From: Sabulicella glaciei
Lineage (GTDB): Bacteria; Pseudomonadota; Alphaproteobacteria; Acetobacterales; Acetobacteraceae
Assembly (NCBI RefSeq): GCF_026183895.1
Contig: NZ_JAPFQI010000017.1
Location: forward strand, 34,293 to 98,292
Reading direction: 5' to 3'
Length of the DNA: 64,000 bases
Both the position numbers and the translations under genes were made by a program. The notes below the pieces were generated by a model. The model did no database searches. It was given only the letters and a program-made list of their open reading frames with translations, and was not told the origin of the DNA. Positions 49,256 through 58,546 of the stretch are shown here, piece after piece; the stretch's first letter is position 1, and each line of letters begins with the position of its first letter.

Positions 49256-50185
49256 TCAAGGCGCGGGGCGCTGCGGACGCACCGACACTGCAAGCTCGGC
49301 CATCACCGTGCGGAGGTCGAAGGCAGGAGGTTCAATTCCATGGCTCTTCAAGCGCTCCGCACTTCCGTAGTGCCGGCGGACGGAAGTGACGCCCGCACGC
49401 CCTGGATCCTCCTGAACCTCGACCGGAAAAGGACACTGCCTCACCAACTCGTCAACGAGGCTCCGCAGGCGGGTCGGCACTCCGGAACAGACGTTGAGCA
49501 CCCCGGTTACGTCCTGCCGCTTCGCCAGCGCGAGGAGGACCTGTGTCACCGCATGAACCGAAAGAAAATCCCGCTCGGTGGAGAGGTCGCCCGTGCGCAG
49601 CACGCCACCCTCCGGGGGCATTGCCGCAACCTGGCGTCCAAAGGCCCCTAGCGCGAGATGGCCTGGCATGTGCGGCCCTACGAAGTTGAAGAGGCGAGCG
49701 ACCACCAAGTTCTGACCCCGCTCCAACGAAGCCAGCGCATGATGCGTCTGCGCGAGCTTCGTGATGCCGTAGCCATCACGAGGTCTGTGCGGAGTTTCTT
49801 CCGTCACCGGGAGCGCATCTGCTTCCACTGGACCGTACTCCGCCGCGGAGCCGGCGAGAACAACGCGCGCAGCAGGTACCACCTTGCTGGCAGCGGCGAG
49901 AAGTGTCGCGCCATAGATCGCGTTCACTCGGTAAAGCTCCGGTAGAGGGCCAACTGCCGCACCGGCAAGATGCACGATGACCTCGGGCTGAGCCTTCTCG
50001 AGAGCCAGCTGCATGGCGGGCGCGTCGCCGGGATCCTCAAGCGGCAGCCACTGCTCGGGGCGCACGGACTGCGGCGCATTCCTTCCAAGTGCCCAGACCG
50101 GAATATCCAGGGCCTGGAGAGCCGCGAGCACGTGCGTGCCCAGGAAGCCGTTCGCTCCAGTGACCAGGAACCGCGGCCGGGACAT
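49256..50185 (-). CDS. NAD-dependent sugar epimerase/dehydratase (SDR)
   Basis: A 309-residue extended SDR: FLVTGANGFLGTHVLAAL at the N-terminus, VLAGSAAEYG, and the catalytic DGYGITKLAQ (YxxxK). The close packing (two bases) with the nucleotidyltransferase and dehydratase upstream suggests it modifies the same nucleotide sugar. The ATG at 50185 places the glycine motif correctly. Exact reaction unknown. Confidence 0.8.
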   Translation of the reverse strand: MSRPRFLVTGANGFLGTHVLAALQALDIPVWALGRNAPQSVRPEQWLPLEDPGDAPAMQLALEKAQPEVIVHLAGAAVGPLPELYRVNAIYGATLLAAASKVVPAARVVLAGSAAEYGPVEADALPVTEETPHRPRDGYGITKLAQTHHALASLERGQNLVVARLFNFVGPHMPGHLALGAFGRQVAAMPPEGGVLRTGDLSTERDFLSVHAVTQVLLALAKRQDVTGVLNVCSGVPTRLRSLVDELVRQCPFPVEVQEDPGRAGVTSVRRHYGSAERLKSHGIEPPAFDLRTVMAELAVSVRPQRPAP

Positions 50186-50187
50186 GG

Positions 50188-50922
50188 CTATCCCTCGTCC
50201 GATAGGAAAATGTTGCGCGAGTTCTGGAAAAGCTCCTGCGCAGTGGCATAGTCGTCGGGCCTGCCGATATCGAGCCACCTGCAATCAGGCGCGTGGCAGT
50301 GAACATGGTGGTCGTCGCGCACTAGGGCTCGCATGAGGTCGGGCATGTCGAGATACGCACCCGGCTGGACATGATTTCGAACCGCCTCGCGCTGAAGCAC
50401 GTAGCAGCCCATGCTCACAAGGTGCGGATAGGAAGGTTTCTCGATGTAGCCGGTCATCCGCATCTTGGGGTCGGTCTCAAGAAGGCCAAAATCGATCTTC
50501 ACCTCCCGGCGAAAGCTTGCAACCGTCGCTGCGGCACCGGTTTGTTCGTGCTCCTGCAGCATCGACTTAAAGTCGAGCGTCGTCAGCAGATCACCATTGG
50601 TGACAAAGAATGTGTCTCCGACTTCGTCGAGCACGGCACCGAGAGGGCCTGCCGTGCCCAGGGGCTTGTCTTCGAGGCTGTAGCGGATCCGCAAGCCAAT
50701 CCGCTCTCCGTCGCCGAAAAAGGCCCGCAGAAGATGGTGAAGGTGATTCACGGCCAGGATTACCTCCTCGACCCCAGCCGAACGGAGCTGGCGCAACAGG
50801 AGTTCAAGCACCGGCATCCCCTCGCCAAGCGGCACCAGGGGCTTTGGGAACAGGGCCGTATAGGGGCCAAGCCGTGTTCCCCGACCGCCCGCCATGATGA
50901 CTGCCTTCATCGCGCTTCTCAT
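50188..50922 (-). CDS. sugar-1-phosphate nucleotidyltransferase
   Basis: A 244-residue enzyme with AVIMAGGRGTRLGPYTALFPKPLVPLGE, the signature of GDP-mannose pyrophosphorylase-like/HddC/PtmE-type transferases, and FFVTNGDLLTTLDF carrying the metal Asp. The start overlaps the LegB-like stop by one base; a second ATG at 50910 (MKAVIM) is equally possible. It would activate the sugar used by the neighbouring dehydratase or SDR. Nucleotide specificity is not evident. Confidence 0.83.
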   Translation of the reverse strand: MRSAMKAVIMAGGRGTRLGPYTALFPKPLVPLGEGMPVLELLLRQLRSAGVEEVILAVNHLHHLLRAFFGDGERIGLRIRYSLEDKPLGTAGPLGAVLDEVGDTFFVTNGDLLTTLDFKSMLQEHEQTGAAATVASFRREVKIDFGLLETDPKMRMTGYIEKPSYPHLVSMGCYVLQREAVRNHVQPGAYLDMPDLMRALVRDDHHVHCHAPDCRWLDIGRPDDYATAQELFQNSRNIFLSDEG

Positions 50923-51941
50923 CAGACCGTGTATGTTGTGGGGCGGTAAAGGCTCTTATGCTCCCGCATGAAGTCGATGGTCTCAAGGAGGCCGGCATCG
51001 AGATCAACACGGGGCGCCCAGCCGAGAAGACGTTGTGCCTTCGAGTTGTCTGAAACGAGGCGCATGACCTCGCTGAGCTTCGGACGCAGTCTAGTGCTGT
51101 CTTGGGTGAGGGGCTTCTCGCATATCATGAGTGCGAGGATACGCTTGGCGATCTCACCGATCGAAGCCGTTTGGCCGGTGCCGAGATTGATGGTTTCGCC
51201 GGCCACGCCGTCAGCAATTCCTGCCAGAATGAACCCAGCTGCGGTGTCCGACACGAAAGTCATGTCCCGTTCCGGGTCCAAGGCCCCGAGGCGAATCTCG
51301 GGCCCATCGGAGAGTGCCTGCGAGATGACCGTTGGAATGAAGGCCCGCGCGGACTGCCGGGGGCCGAAGGTGTTGAACGGCCGCAGCGTGACGACCTCAG
51401 TTCCAAAAGAGCGCCAGTAACTCTCGGCGATCTTGTCGGCCCCGATTTTCGAGGCTGAATAGGGCGACTGCCCCTGCAGAGGATGGTCCTCGTCGATGGG
51501 CACTCGCTGAGCCGTGCCATAGACCTCCGATGTGCTGGTGTGCACGACGCGCTGGACGCCCAGGCGGCGCGCGGCCTCAAGCACGTTGAGGGTGCCTTCC
51601 ACGTTCGTCCGGACGTAGGAGCGTGGCGCCACATAGGAGAACGGGATCGCGATCAGCGCAGCAAGGTGGAGAATGACCTCTTGGTCCTGGGCGGCGCTGA
51701 ACATGAAATCGCCGTCCTCGACATTGCCTGCGACGACTTCGACTTCCTGCAGCACATCGCGGGGAAGGAACTCAAGATTGCCCCAGCTCGACAGCGCATT
51801 GTAGTGCACCATCGCACGGACCTTTGCGCCGGCCCGCACCAGTCGCTCCGTCAGGTTGCTCCCGATGAAGCCTCCGGCGCCCGTGACCAGGACTTTCTTG
51901 CCAGCAATGCGCTTCTCCGCCTCGAGCAATCCAAGCGCCAT
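50922..51941 (-). CDS. LegB-like NAD-dependent nucleotide-sugar 4,6-dehydratase
   Basis: A 339-residue extended SDR close to the LegB type: VLVTGAGGFIGSNLTERLVR, HYNALSSWGNLEFLP, LHLAALIAIPFSY, STSEVYGTAQRVPIDE, and SPYSASKIGADK with the catalytic Tyr/Lys. LegB-type enzymes make 4-keto-6-deoxy sugars for legionaminic acid or bacillosamine-like sugars. The rest of that pathway (NeuB/LegI, NeuC/LegG, NeuA/LegF) is absent from the window, so the final sugar may be another 6-deoxy sugar. Confidence 0.83.
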   Translation of the reverse strand: MALGLLEAEKRIAGKKVLVTGAGGFIGSNLTERLVRAGAKVRAMVHYNALSSWGNLEFLPRDVLQEVEVVAGNVEDGDFMFSAAQDQEVILHLAALIAIPFSYVAPRSYVRTNVEGTLNVLEAARRLGVQRVVHTSTSEVYGTAQRVPIDEDHPLQGQSPYSASKIGADKIAESYWRSFGTEVVTLRPFNTFGPRQSARAFIPTVISQALSDGPEIRLGALDPERDMTFVSDTAAGFILAGIADGVAGETINLGTGQTASIGEIAKRILALMICEKPLTQDSTRLRPKLSEVMRLVSDNSKAQRLLGWAPRVDLDAGLLETIDFMREHKSLYRPTTYTV

Positions 51942-52366
51942 CTTCAGATCTCCAGGAAACCGCGACCCTACCGTCGAGCGCGCCTTGTCTCGCCGGATTT
52001 CCCTGGCCGGTCAAGGCGAAGAGCCCCATGGAGAGCAGGGTCCTCCCATCGCCTCCGGCTGTATCACTTTTGGCCATTCTGAAGGGGCCGCTGCAGAGGT
52101 GAGGTTGGTCCGACGATAAGCGCGGGCGCAAGCCAAGCACGGCGCGGACGTGTATCCCGCTTCGGGGGTTCTGCGCCCTGGTGGCGGAGCGGCAGGCGGC
52201 GGCGCTGATCTTCGGGCAATGCGGGATGCTGGAGCCGCCCCTGCCTGTTCCTGGCGCTGCTGGCCCTGAGGCGCGTGCTTACCCCTGGCCCGGGCCCAAG
52301 CGGACGGGTCTGCTCGGACCGCAAGATGCTCGAACGCATGCGTTGTCCCGCCGCGTGCGGCGTGGC
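51942..52366. other. intergenic region without a recognised gene
   Basis: About 425 bases separate the LegB-like gene and the MurG-like gene, both on the minus strand. Short open frames exist but look like no known protein and have unlikely composition. It should contain the promoter for the LegB-like transcript. Confidence 0.45.
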
Positions 52367-53443
52367 TTAGCTGTTGAGGCGTTCGAGGATCGCTCTTGCG
52401 ATCTGCAATTCGCCCCCTCCCAGCGCCGGCTCAAGCGGTGCGAGTGCACGCGCACCGCGAAGCGAATCCCTGACGCGCTCCAGTGTGAGGTCGGCCATCG
52501 CTGAGAGCTGCTCAAAGGGCGCGTAGCGCCCGAGCCACCGGAGCAAATAGGGCTCCTCGGGCCAATCTGCACGCTCCAGGAGCAAGCTGGCTCGCCCGTC
52601 CAAGGCAAGTTCCGTCACGATCCCATAGCCCGATTTGCTGACGACGAGGTCGACAGACGCCAGGATATCCCTGAACGGGAACGGAAGATCGTCGACGCCC
52701 ATGACGTCACCTGATGCGGACTTCCACCGCTCAGGGACGAGGAACAGAACATCGCTTCTCGTCTCGAGCGCTGGCGGGCGCGCCACATCCCAGTCACCAA
52801 AAGCCAACAAAACAATTGAAGTCGGCTTCGATGGAAAGTAATCCAGGAGTGCGTCTCGTATATTCTTTCCCCGCATTCCGATTGCTGCGGCCAGATCTAC
52901 GCCTCGGATGGCTGGCATGGGCATTCTCGGGGCCAGCCGGAAGCAAAGATCGGCCTTTTCATACCCCCTCACGATCTCAGCGATAATCCGGGACTGGCCA
53001 ATCTCGTCTGGCAACAAGCTCAAAAGAAGCTCATCCCAGGACAGAGAGCATACCAGGCAGGTCGGCACCCGGGCGGCCGATGCAGCTTCGATGGCGATAT
53101 AACCTGCGTTCGAGACGACGAGTTCGGCCTTCAGATCCCGAATTTGCTCAGAAAGATCGGCAATGTGTCCCGCGAGATTGCTGTGGATTTTGCAGTAGTA
53201 GGCGCGGGTGGCAGCGCGATCGACCTGCAGGTCAGGTCCCATGACCAAGCCATAATCCGTCTGGGATGACAGGAAGCCGGCGAGGGGGCCGGTCCGCGTC
53301 TCGACGAGGCTCCTGGGGCTTCCAGATCGCACCAGGACCTCTAGCTCGGGCTCTAGAGCCCGCAGGCCAGCGATGACGGCCGCCGTCTGCGCGAGATGGC
53401 CCCTGCCATGTGCGGAAATGTCGAAAAGGATCCGGTTGGGCAA
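52367..53443 (-). CDS. GT28/MurG-like glycosyltransferase
   Basis: A 358-residue GT-B protein. It opens ILFDISAHGRGHLAQTAAVIAGL, the Gly/His-rich loop of MurG-like and arabinokinase-N-terminal-like glycosyltransferases. The donor side shows ASVDLVVSKSGYGIVTELALDGRASLLLER, corresponding to the conserved Gly-rich nucleotide loop. It could transfer a sugar or, like PseG, act on a nucleotide sugar. It stands alone, with intergenic gaps on both sides. Confidence 0.7.
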   Translation of the reverse strand: MPNRILFDISAHGRGHLAQTAAVIAGLRALEPELEVLVRSGSPRSLVETRTGPLAGFLSSQTDYGLVMGPDLQVDRAATRAYYCKIHSNLAGHIADLSEQIRDLKAELVVSNAGYIAIEAASAARVPTCLVCSLSWDELLLSLLPDEIGQSRIIAEIVRGYEKADLCFRLAPRMPMPAIRGVDLAAAIGMRGKNIRDALLDYFPSKPTSIVLLAFGDWDVARPPALETRSDVLFLVPERWKSASGDVMGVDDLPFPFRDILASVDLVVSKSGYGIVTELALDGRASLLLERADWPEEPYLLRWLGRYAPFEQLSAMADLTLERVRDSLRGARALAPLEPALGGGELQIARAILERLNS

Positions 53444-53992
53444 AGAGCGTCCTTGGCATTGGCCAGCGTTTGAGGGTTTATGAGCCTAAAATTGGGCCAG
53501 GATTGCAATGAGATCCTCTCGCCCGCCGGTTTCAGTACAGTGCCATGCCCGTGTCTCACGCTGCGAGACCAGCTTTGGCCGCGTATCCCGCCCGTAGCAG
53601 GCTCTGAAGGCGCTCGCCTGCTGGTTCGGCCGTTGTAGTGTTCGACGGAGGTGGAACGTGGGAGGTTGCATGAGCGTCCCCCTTCGCGTCACTAGGAGGA
53701 TGGGGCCTTCAGGCGTGAAGGCCACCTTTCGGCACCGCTGAGACCGCCTACCCTGTTTGCCCCCGACCGGTGCATGGCCAAAGTCCGAGGATGACCCCAC
53801 CGGCAGGGCTTCACCTCGTTACCCGCGCACAAGGCTGTCGGGGGAGGTTGCACAAACCCCTAACCAGCGTCAGACGTCGGATTACGCTGCCAGCGTTTCC
53901 CCCATGGCCAGCCTCTCCCTCAGGCTTGGTTAAGGATCGGGGCCAAGTTCGGCTAGCTCTATACGTTGAACCGAAGAAGGTGGAGTTTCCCG
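53444..53992. other. intergenic region without a recognised gene
   Basis: About 550 bases between divergent genes (MurG-like minus, acyltransferase plus). It must hold both promoters. I find no tRNA, no repeated element and no convincing open frame. Confidence 0.45.
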
Positions 53993-55174
53993 GTGCAGTC
54001 ATCAGTGGAGATCCTTAAGCCGCTTACTTCGCTACGCTTTTTCGCGGCCCTTTCGATCGTGATGCTGCACTCCATGCTTTACTTTCCATGGGCTAGCGTC
54101 TTTCGAGGATTTCCCCTGGTGTATGGGGTGAGCTTCTTCTTCGTACTGTCCGGGTTCATTCTGACGCATGTCTATAGCCAGCGTCCGACCAGCTACAATC
54201 GCTTCATGTGGGCGCGCTTCGCGAAACTTTGGCCTGTCCATGCGGCGACGCTCCTGATGGTGCTGCTGTTCATACGTCCAGACAGCCAACAACTTCCTGG
54301 CACAGGCTGGTTTGACCCTCGTCTGGCGATGGTCGCGAATCTCTTTCTCGTTCATTCGATCATCCCATTCGAACTCTATGTGTTCTCCTGGAATTCGGTC
54401 TCGTGGTCGATCTCGACAGAGATCGGATTCTACTTGGCCTTTCCGATGCTTCTCCTCGGTCTGCGGGGGACTTGGCATATAAAACTATTCGGGTGTTTCG
54501 GGTTTATCTTGCTCTATGGCATTGCCTTCGACGTGTTTTCAGTTCCAGTGGTGAACAATTTTACTTCGCTGGGGCAGGAATTTTTGACCTATTCCTCTCC
54601 CTTGTTTCGCCTAGCTGAGTTTGTGGTTGGGATGAGTGCTTACGCCCTCTCTCACCGCTGGAGAAATGCGAACATCAGTGTTTGGCTCCAGACGGCAGCC
54701 GAGGCAGCGGCTCTTCTCATCTTGGTGGCGTGGTTCGTTTATGGCTTTCCCGCCGTGTATGGCCTTCTACTTCAGAAGGCGCCGAGCATTCTGCTCAGGT
54801 GGTTTACAGTCGGTGGATCATGCTTCGCCTTCGCGCTGGTGATCGCGGTATTTTCGAAGGGCAAAGGTTTGATCGGGCACGTTTTATCAACAAGGCCCCT
54901 GGTCTGGCTCGGAGAGATCAGCTTCGCGCTTTACATGGTGCACCAGATCACCATGAAGTGGTTCTACCTCAAGCGCATCGAAGGCCTCATCGATCCGGCC
55001 GGGCCAATACTGGCGTTTGGCGCTTGCATCGCGCTGGCAGCGCTCCTCCATCACGGCGTGGAGGTGCCGATGCATTCCCGTCTTACTGGCCGAAGGCCCT
55101 GGTTCCGGAAGGCTTCCGCATCAGTTTCGCCCGAAGCGCGGCTTATCACTCCCGAGTCCGCCTCTTCCACCTGA
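53993..55174 (+). CDS. acyltransferase-3 family membrane protein
   Basis: A 393-residue integral membrane protein with about ten helices. It begins with the family pattern LTSLRFFAALSIVMLHS and continues GVSFFFVLSGFILTHVYSQR with the catalytic-site His and the conserved Arg-rich loop, later SWSISTEIGFYLAFP. These proteins O-acetylate surface glycans at the membrane. The GTG at 53993 is preceded by AGGTGGAG; an upstream TTG at 53966 is less likely. Lower GC than the core genes suggests acquisition. Confidence 0.88.
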   Translation: MQSSVEILKPLTSLRFFAALSIVMLHSMLYFPWASVFRGFPLVYGVSFFFVLSGFILTHVYSQRPTSYNRFMWARFAKLWPVHAATLLMVLLFIRPDSQQLPGTGWFDPRLAMVANLFLVHSIIPFELYVFSWNSVSWSISTEIGFYLAFPMLLLGLRGTWHIKLFGCFGFILLYGIAFDVFSVPVVNNFTSLGQEFLTYSSPLFRLAEFVVGMSAYALSHRWRNANISVWLQTAAEAAALLILVAWFVYGFPAVYGLLLQKAPSILLRWFTVGGSCFAFALVIAVFSKGKGLIGHVLSTRPLVWLGEISFALYMVHQITMKWFYLKRIEGLIDPAGPILAFGACIALAALLHHGVEVPMHSRLTGRRPWFRKASASVSPEARLITPESASST

Positions 55175-55731
55175 CGCGGGTTGAGACGGGGAGCACCACG
55201 GCGATGCCCTCGTCCATCAGAACCGCCGCAAGACATCGTCCCTTGTTCCGGCAGCTCGCCAAGGGACGGGAATGGAGCCATGGAGACGAAAATAACGCTT
55301 CGCCCTGGCAAGTCGCACCATCGGTCGTCGAGAAAAAAGCCTTCTCGCCGGCAGGGCGGAGTGTCCCGTGTGCGCGGATCAAGATGACCTCCGCGCCCTA
55401 TGTGGCCTCGAATGCAAATGAGTTTGAAGCTCGTCAAGACGCGCTTCGAATCCGGTCTGGACGATGCCACGCTTGAGATGTCTACCACATTTCTCCAAAG
55501 GCTGTGCATTGCGCCTCTTCGGTCGCTCAACGGGCGGCAGTTTCGGTGGCGCAAAAAGGCCAGCTGAGAGCTTGGCGTCCTCAGCCGAACAGGCGCGGGG
55601 TTCGGTGCTGCAACAACAATTTATGGTTGAGTAAGGATAATCACCGATGCGTTGTCGCGGCTAATCCCATAACCAGTGCGTGAAGTGCCAGTCTTGCATG
55701 CAACCCGGTAGCGGGGCGCGGGGTGGGGATC
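55175..55731. other. intergenic region without a recognised gene
   Basis: About 560 bases between the acyltransferase and the third RTX repeat gene, both rightward. No open frame resembles a known protein and no strong hairpin was found. It should contain the promoter of the RTX gene. Confidence 0.45.
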
Positions 55732-57105
55732 ATGAGCGGTAGTGTCAACGTGGTCACGGGTTCGGTCGAGGACGACGTGATCGTCCCTGGCGTGTCGTCC
55801 GCCTTCGTCTCGGGCACCTTCACCGCGCAGGATGACCTGATTTACGCCTCCAACGGCGACGACACGTTGGATGGGAGCGCCGGCGTGAACCGATATCACG
55901 CTGGCAATGGCGCGCGGATCCATGTCTGGCAGTCTGGCGTAGCTGATTTCCCCGTACTGGTTCATAAGTTCGGCCTCGACGGCGTGCTCTGGGGCATCGA
56001 CCATCTGGCGAATTTCTCGGTCTTTGTCGGCGGCCCGAAGGAGGACCAGATCCGCCTCGGCCCGCAGGACGACACGGTCTGCGGCGGCGCCGGTGACGAC
56101 TACCTCGATGGCGGTGCTGGGCTGAACACCCTCGTCTTCCTGGGCGAGGTGCAGATGGGCGTGCATGTGGACCTTTCGCGCTTCTTCGCCCGCGACGCCT
56201 GGGGGTTCACCGACCAGATCCACAATTTTCAGAACGTAATAGGCACCAGCCTCAATGACATCCTCATCGGTGATGGGGGCAATAACACTCTCATCGGTAG
56301 CGTCGGAAGCGATACTCTCGATGGGCAGCATGGGAATGACCTTCTCATCGGCGGCGATGGAGATGACGTCCTCATTGCCGGCGGCGGGAGCAATACCTTG
56401 CATGGTGGGCTCGGTTTCGACACCGCGGTGCTCACTGGAAGCCGTGAGGCCTGGCAAGTCGTGCGTCAGGAGGACCATCTCTGGATGCAGAACCTCCTCA
56501 CCGGTGAAGTCAATCACGGAACCGGCATCGAGCGGATCTTCTTCACCGAGAGCGAGGCGGTCGACGTGCAGGCGCTGCCCTCCTTGCCGAGCTCATCGCC
56601 CGATCAATTCCCTTTCCCTGAACCGAGCGGGCCTCCAAGCGGTTTGGGGCCAGCCGCCAGCCAGGGTGCTCTCGTCTCGCGACTCTTCAACAAGGTGACA
56701 GGCGCACATCTTTACACGACGAACAGCGTCGAGGTTGACTGGATCCTGCAGAACATGCCCGAGTTCGCCTTCGAAGGCGGGTCCTTTCGCACGGCCCCAG
56801 AAGGAAGCGCGGGCACAGCCCCCGTTTTCCGCTTTTTCCATACCCAGGCCGGCGGCCATCTGTACACGGCCAGCACCGTGGAGCGTGACAGCATCCTCGA
56901 GAACCTGCCGCACTACCGGTTCGAGGGAGTCGCTTACCAGGCCTACACACATGATCTGGGCGCGCAGGAAGAGGTGTTCAGGCTGTTCAACAGTCAGACA
57001 GGAACGCACCTCTACACCACCTCAGAATTCGAGCGGGACACGGTTCTCGCGAGCCTGCCTCACTTCAAAAACGATGGCACGGTCTTCTATGTGGATGTGA
57101 TTTGA
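55732..57105 (+). CDS. secreted RTX protein with C-terminal DUF5648-type repeats (third family member)
   Basis: A 457-residue protein without a Sec signal. RTX-type nonapeptides appear several times (NGDDTLDGSAG, GAGDDYLDGGAG, HGNDLLIGGDGDD) within about residues 25-235. A Pro/Ser linker (about 285-315) leads to three C-terminal repeats of the type RLFNKVTGAHLYTT, RFFHTQAGGHLYTAS and RLFNSQTGTHLYTTS. The C-terminal modules match copies 1 and 2, but the N-terminal part is different and more RTX-rich. Secretion by a type I system is likely. It converges with the truncated glmS. Confidence 0.83.
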   Translation: MSGSVNVVTGSVEDDVIVPGVSSAFVSGTFTAQDDLIYASNGDDTLDGSAGVNRYHAGNGARIHVWQSGVADFPVLVHKFGLDGVLWGIDHLANFSVFVGGPKEDQIRLGPQDDTVCGGAGDDYLDGGAGLNTLVFLGEVQMGVHVDLSRFFARDAWGFTDQIHNFQNVIGTSLNDILIGDGGNNTLIGSVGSDTLDGQHGNDLLIGGDGDDVLIAGGGSNTLHGGLGFDTAVLTGSREAWQVVRQEDHLWMQNLLTGEVNHGTGIERIFFTESEAVDVQALPSLPSSSPDQFPFPEPSGPPSGLGPAASQGALVSRLFNKVTGAHLYTTNSVEVDWILQNMPEFAFEGGSFRTAPEGSAGTAPVFRFFHTQAGGHLYTASTVERDSILENLPHYRFEGVAYQAYTHDLGAQEEVFRLFNSQTGTHLYTTSEFERDTVLASLPHFKNDGTVFYVDVI

Positions 57106-57130
57106 GTTTGGTTGTGCCAGCGCGGTTTCG

Positions 57131-57148
57131 TGGTCTCGTCTGAGACCA
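57131..57148 (+). terminator. small hairpin after the third RTX gene
   Basis: A 7-bp perfect stem TGGTCTC/GAGACCA with a four-base loop, 26 bases after the stop. No T-run; may contribute to transcript end. Confidence 0.45.
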
Positions 57149-57199
57149 GGGCCGGCGCGTTGCAGCGCTTCCTTTCCTTCGTCCTAGGGGCTTTGCGAA

Positions 57200-57224
57200 G
57201 CATGCCAAGCTGGGGCGGGCATGC
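57200..57224. repeat. inverted repeat near the broken end of glmS
   Basis: GCATGCC (57200-57206) pairs with GGCATGC (57218-57224) over an 11-base loop. It lies beyond the point where GlmS similarity stops. Confidence 0.6.
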
Positions 57225-57230
57225 AGGCGT

Positions 57231-57268
57231 GGCAGTCGGCGCCGCACGAACGGGCGCGTGCGACTGCC
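57231..57268. repeat. second inverted repeat near the broken end of glmS
   Basis: GGCAGT pairs with ACTGCC and, inside it, CGCACG pairs with CGTGCG, with one bulge. Together with 57200-57224 it makes a palindrome-rich junction of about 70 bases. Confidence 0.6.
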
Positions 57269-57315
57269 TGCCTCCTCAGCCCCGCTGTATGCTTCGTGCA
57301 TGGACACGCGTGGCA

Positions 57316-58495
57316 AGTCCGGCCCCGCCACGGTCAGCACCGTCGCGTCGCTTTCGCGCGCCATGGAGCTTTCGGGCACGTTCACGACGGACAGCACCTT
57401 CTGCCCCCGCTCACGCAGCAGCTTCAGCGCCGCCATGGTGTCCGCCGTTTCGCCGGACTGGGAGACGAGGATGGCCGCGCCCCCTTCGGACAAAGGCGGG
57501 TCGCGGTAGCGCAACTCGCTCGCCACGTCGGCATCCACGGGGATGCGCGCCAGGCGCTCGATCCAGTAGCGCCCCACCTGCCCGGCCAGGAAGGCGGAGC
57601 CGCAGGCCGAGACGGTGAGGCGCGGCACGCGGGCGGGGTCGAAGGGCAGGCGCGGCAGCCGCACTTCCAGCGTCTTGGGGTCCAGGTACTGCCGCAGCGT
57701 GTCGCCCAGCACCGCCGGGTGCTCGTGCAGCTCCTTTTCCATGTAGTGGCGGTAGTTGCCCTTGCCCGTCGCGGCGCCGGACACGGCGGTGGTGCGGATC
57801 TCGCGCTCCACCTCTTCGCCATCCACGTCAAAGAAGCGCGCGCTGCCGCAGTCGAGGATGGCGTGGTCGCCCTCCTCCAGATAGGCGATGCGGCGGGTCA
57901 GCGGCGCCAGGGCCAGCGCGTCGGAGCCGACGAACATCTCGCCCTCGCCGAAGCCGACGGCGAGCGGCGCGCCCTGGCGAGCGCAGATCATCAGCTCGGG
58001 CCGCCCGGCGAAGATCAGCGCCACGGCAAAGGCGCCATGGACGCGCTTCAGCGCCGCGGCGGCGGCTTCCTCCGGCTCCATGCCCCCCGCCAGCAGGTGG
58101 TCCACGAGGCGGCAGAAGGTCTCGGTGTCGGTTTCGGTCTCGAAGACGGCGCCCTCGGCTTCCAGCTCCGCGCGCAGCTCGGCGTAGTTCTCGAAGATGC
58201 CATTGTGGACGACCGCGACGCGCGCGGTGGCGTGCGGGTGGGCGTTGCGCTCCACCGGCGCGCCATGGGTGGCCCAGCGCGTGTGGCCGATGCCGGTGGT
58301 GCCGGCCAGCCCCTCGCGCTCCAAGACGGTGGCGAGGTTGCCGAGCTTGCCCTCGGCGCGGCGGCGCTCGATGTGGCCGTTCACCAGCGTGGCCAGCCCC
58401 GCGCTGTCATAGCCGCGATACTCCAGCCGGCGCAGCGCCTCGAGCAGCCTGGGCGCCACCTCGTCCCGTCCGACAATCCCGACAATGCCGCACAT
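57316..58495 (-). pseudogene. glmS: glutamine-fructose-6-phosphate aminotransferase, 3'-truncated
   Basis: From the ATG at 58495 the protein matches GlmS for about 393 residues: nucleophile Cys2 (MCGIVG), the glutaminase domain (HTRWATHGAPVERNAHPH, VVHNGIFENYAELR), the linker GNYRHYMEKELHEHP, and the first SIS domain (SACGSAFLAGQVG, VSQSGETADTMAAL). Similarity stops after VAGPD near 57316. The open frame runs on to 57065 with 83 unrelated residues, so the second SIS domain and the C-terminal active-site tail (normal length about 607) are missing. It follows the 732-residue glycosyltransferase by 51 bases. An intact copy must exist elsewhere unless amino sugars are supplied otherwise. Confidence 0.85.
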
Positions 58496-58546
58496 CAGCC
58501 TATTTCCCCCTCAACAGGAGCCAGAGAAGGTCCAAGGCCTGGACCG

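Noticed and set aside
53444..53992. Short minus-strand frame 53486-53800 as a gene
   Set aside because: No recognisable motif, no good ribosome site and unlikely composition; left as intergenic.
57065..58495. Tn7-type attachment site at glmS
   Set aside because: Tn7-like elements insert beyond the intact 3' end of glmS. Here the C-terminal coding region itself is missing and no tns genes or Tn7 ends are seen.
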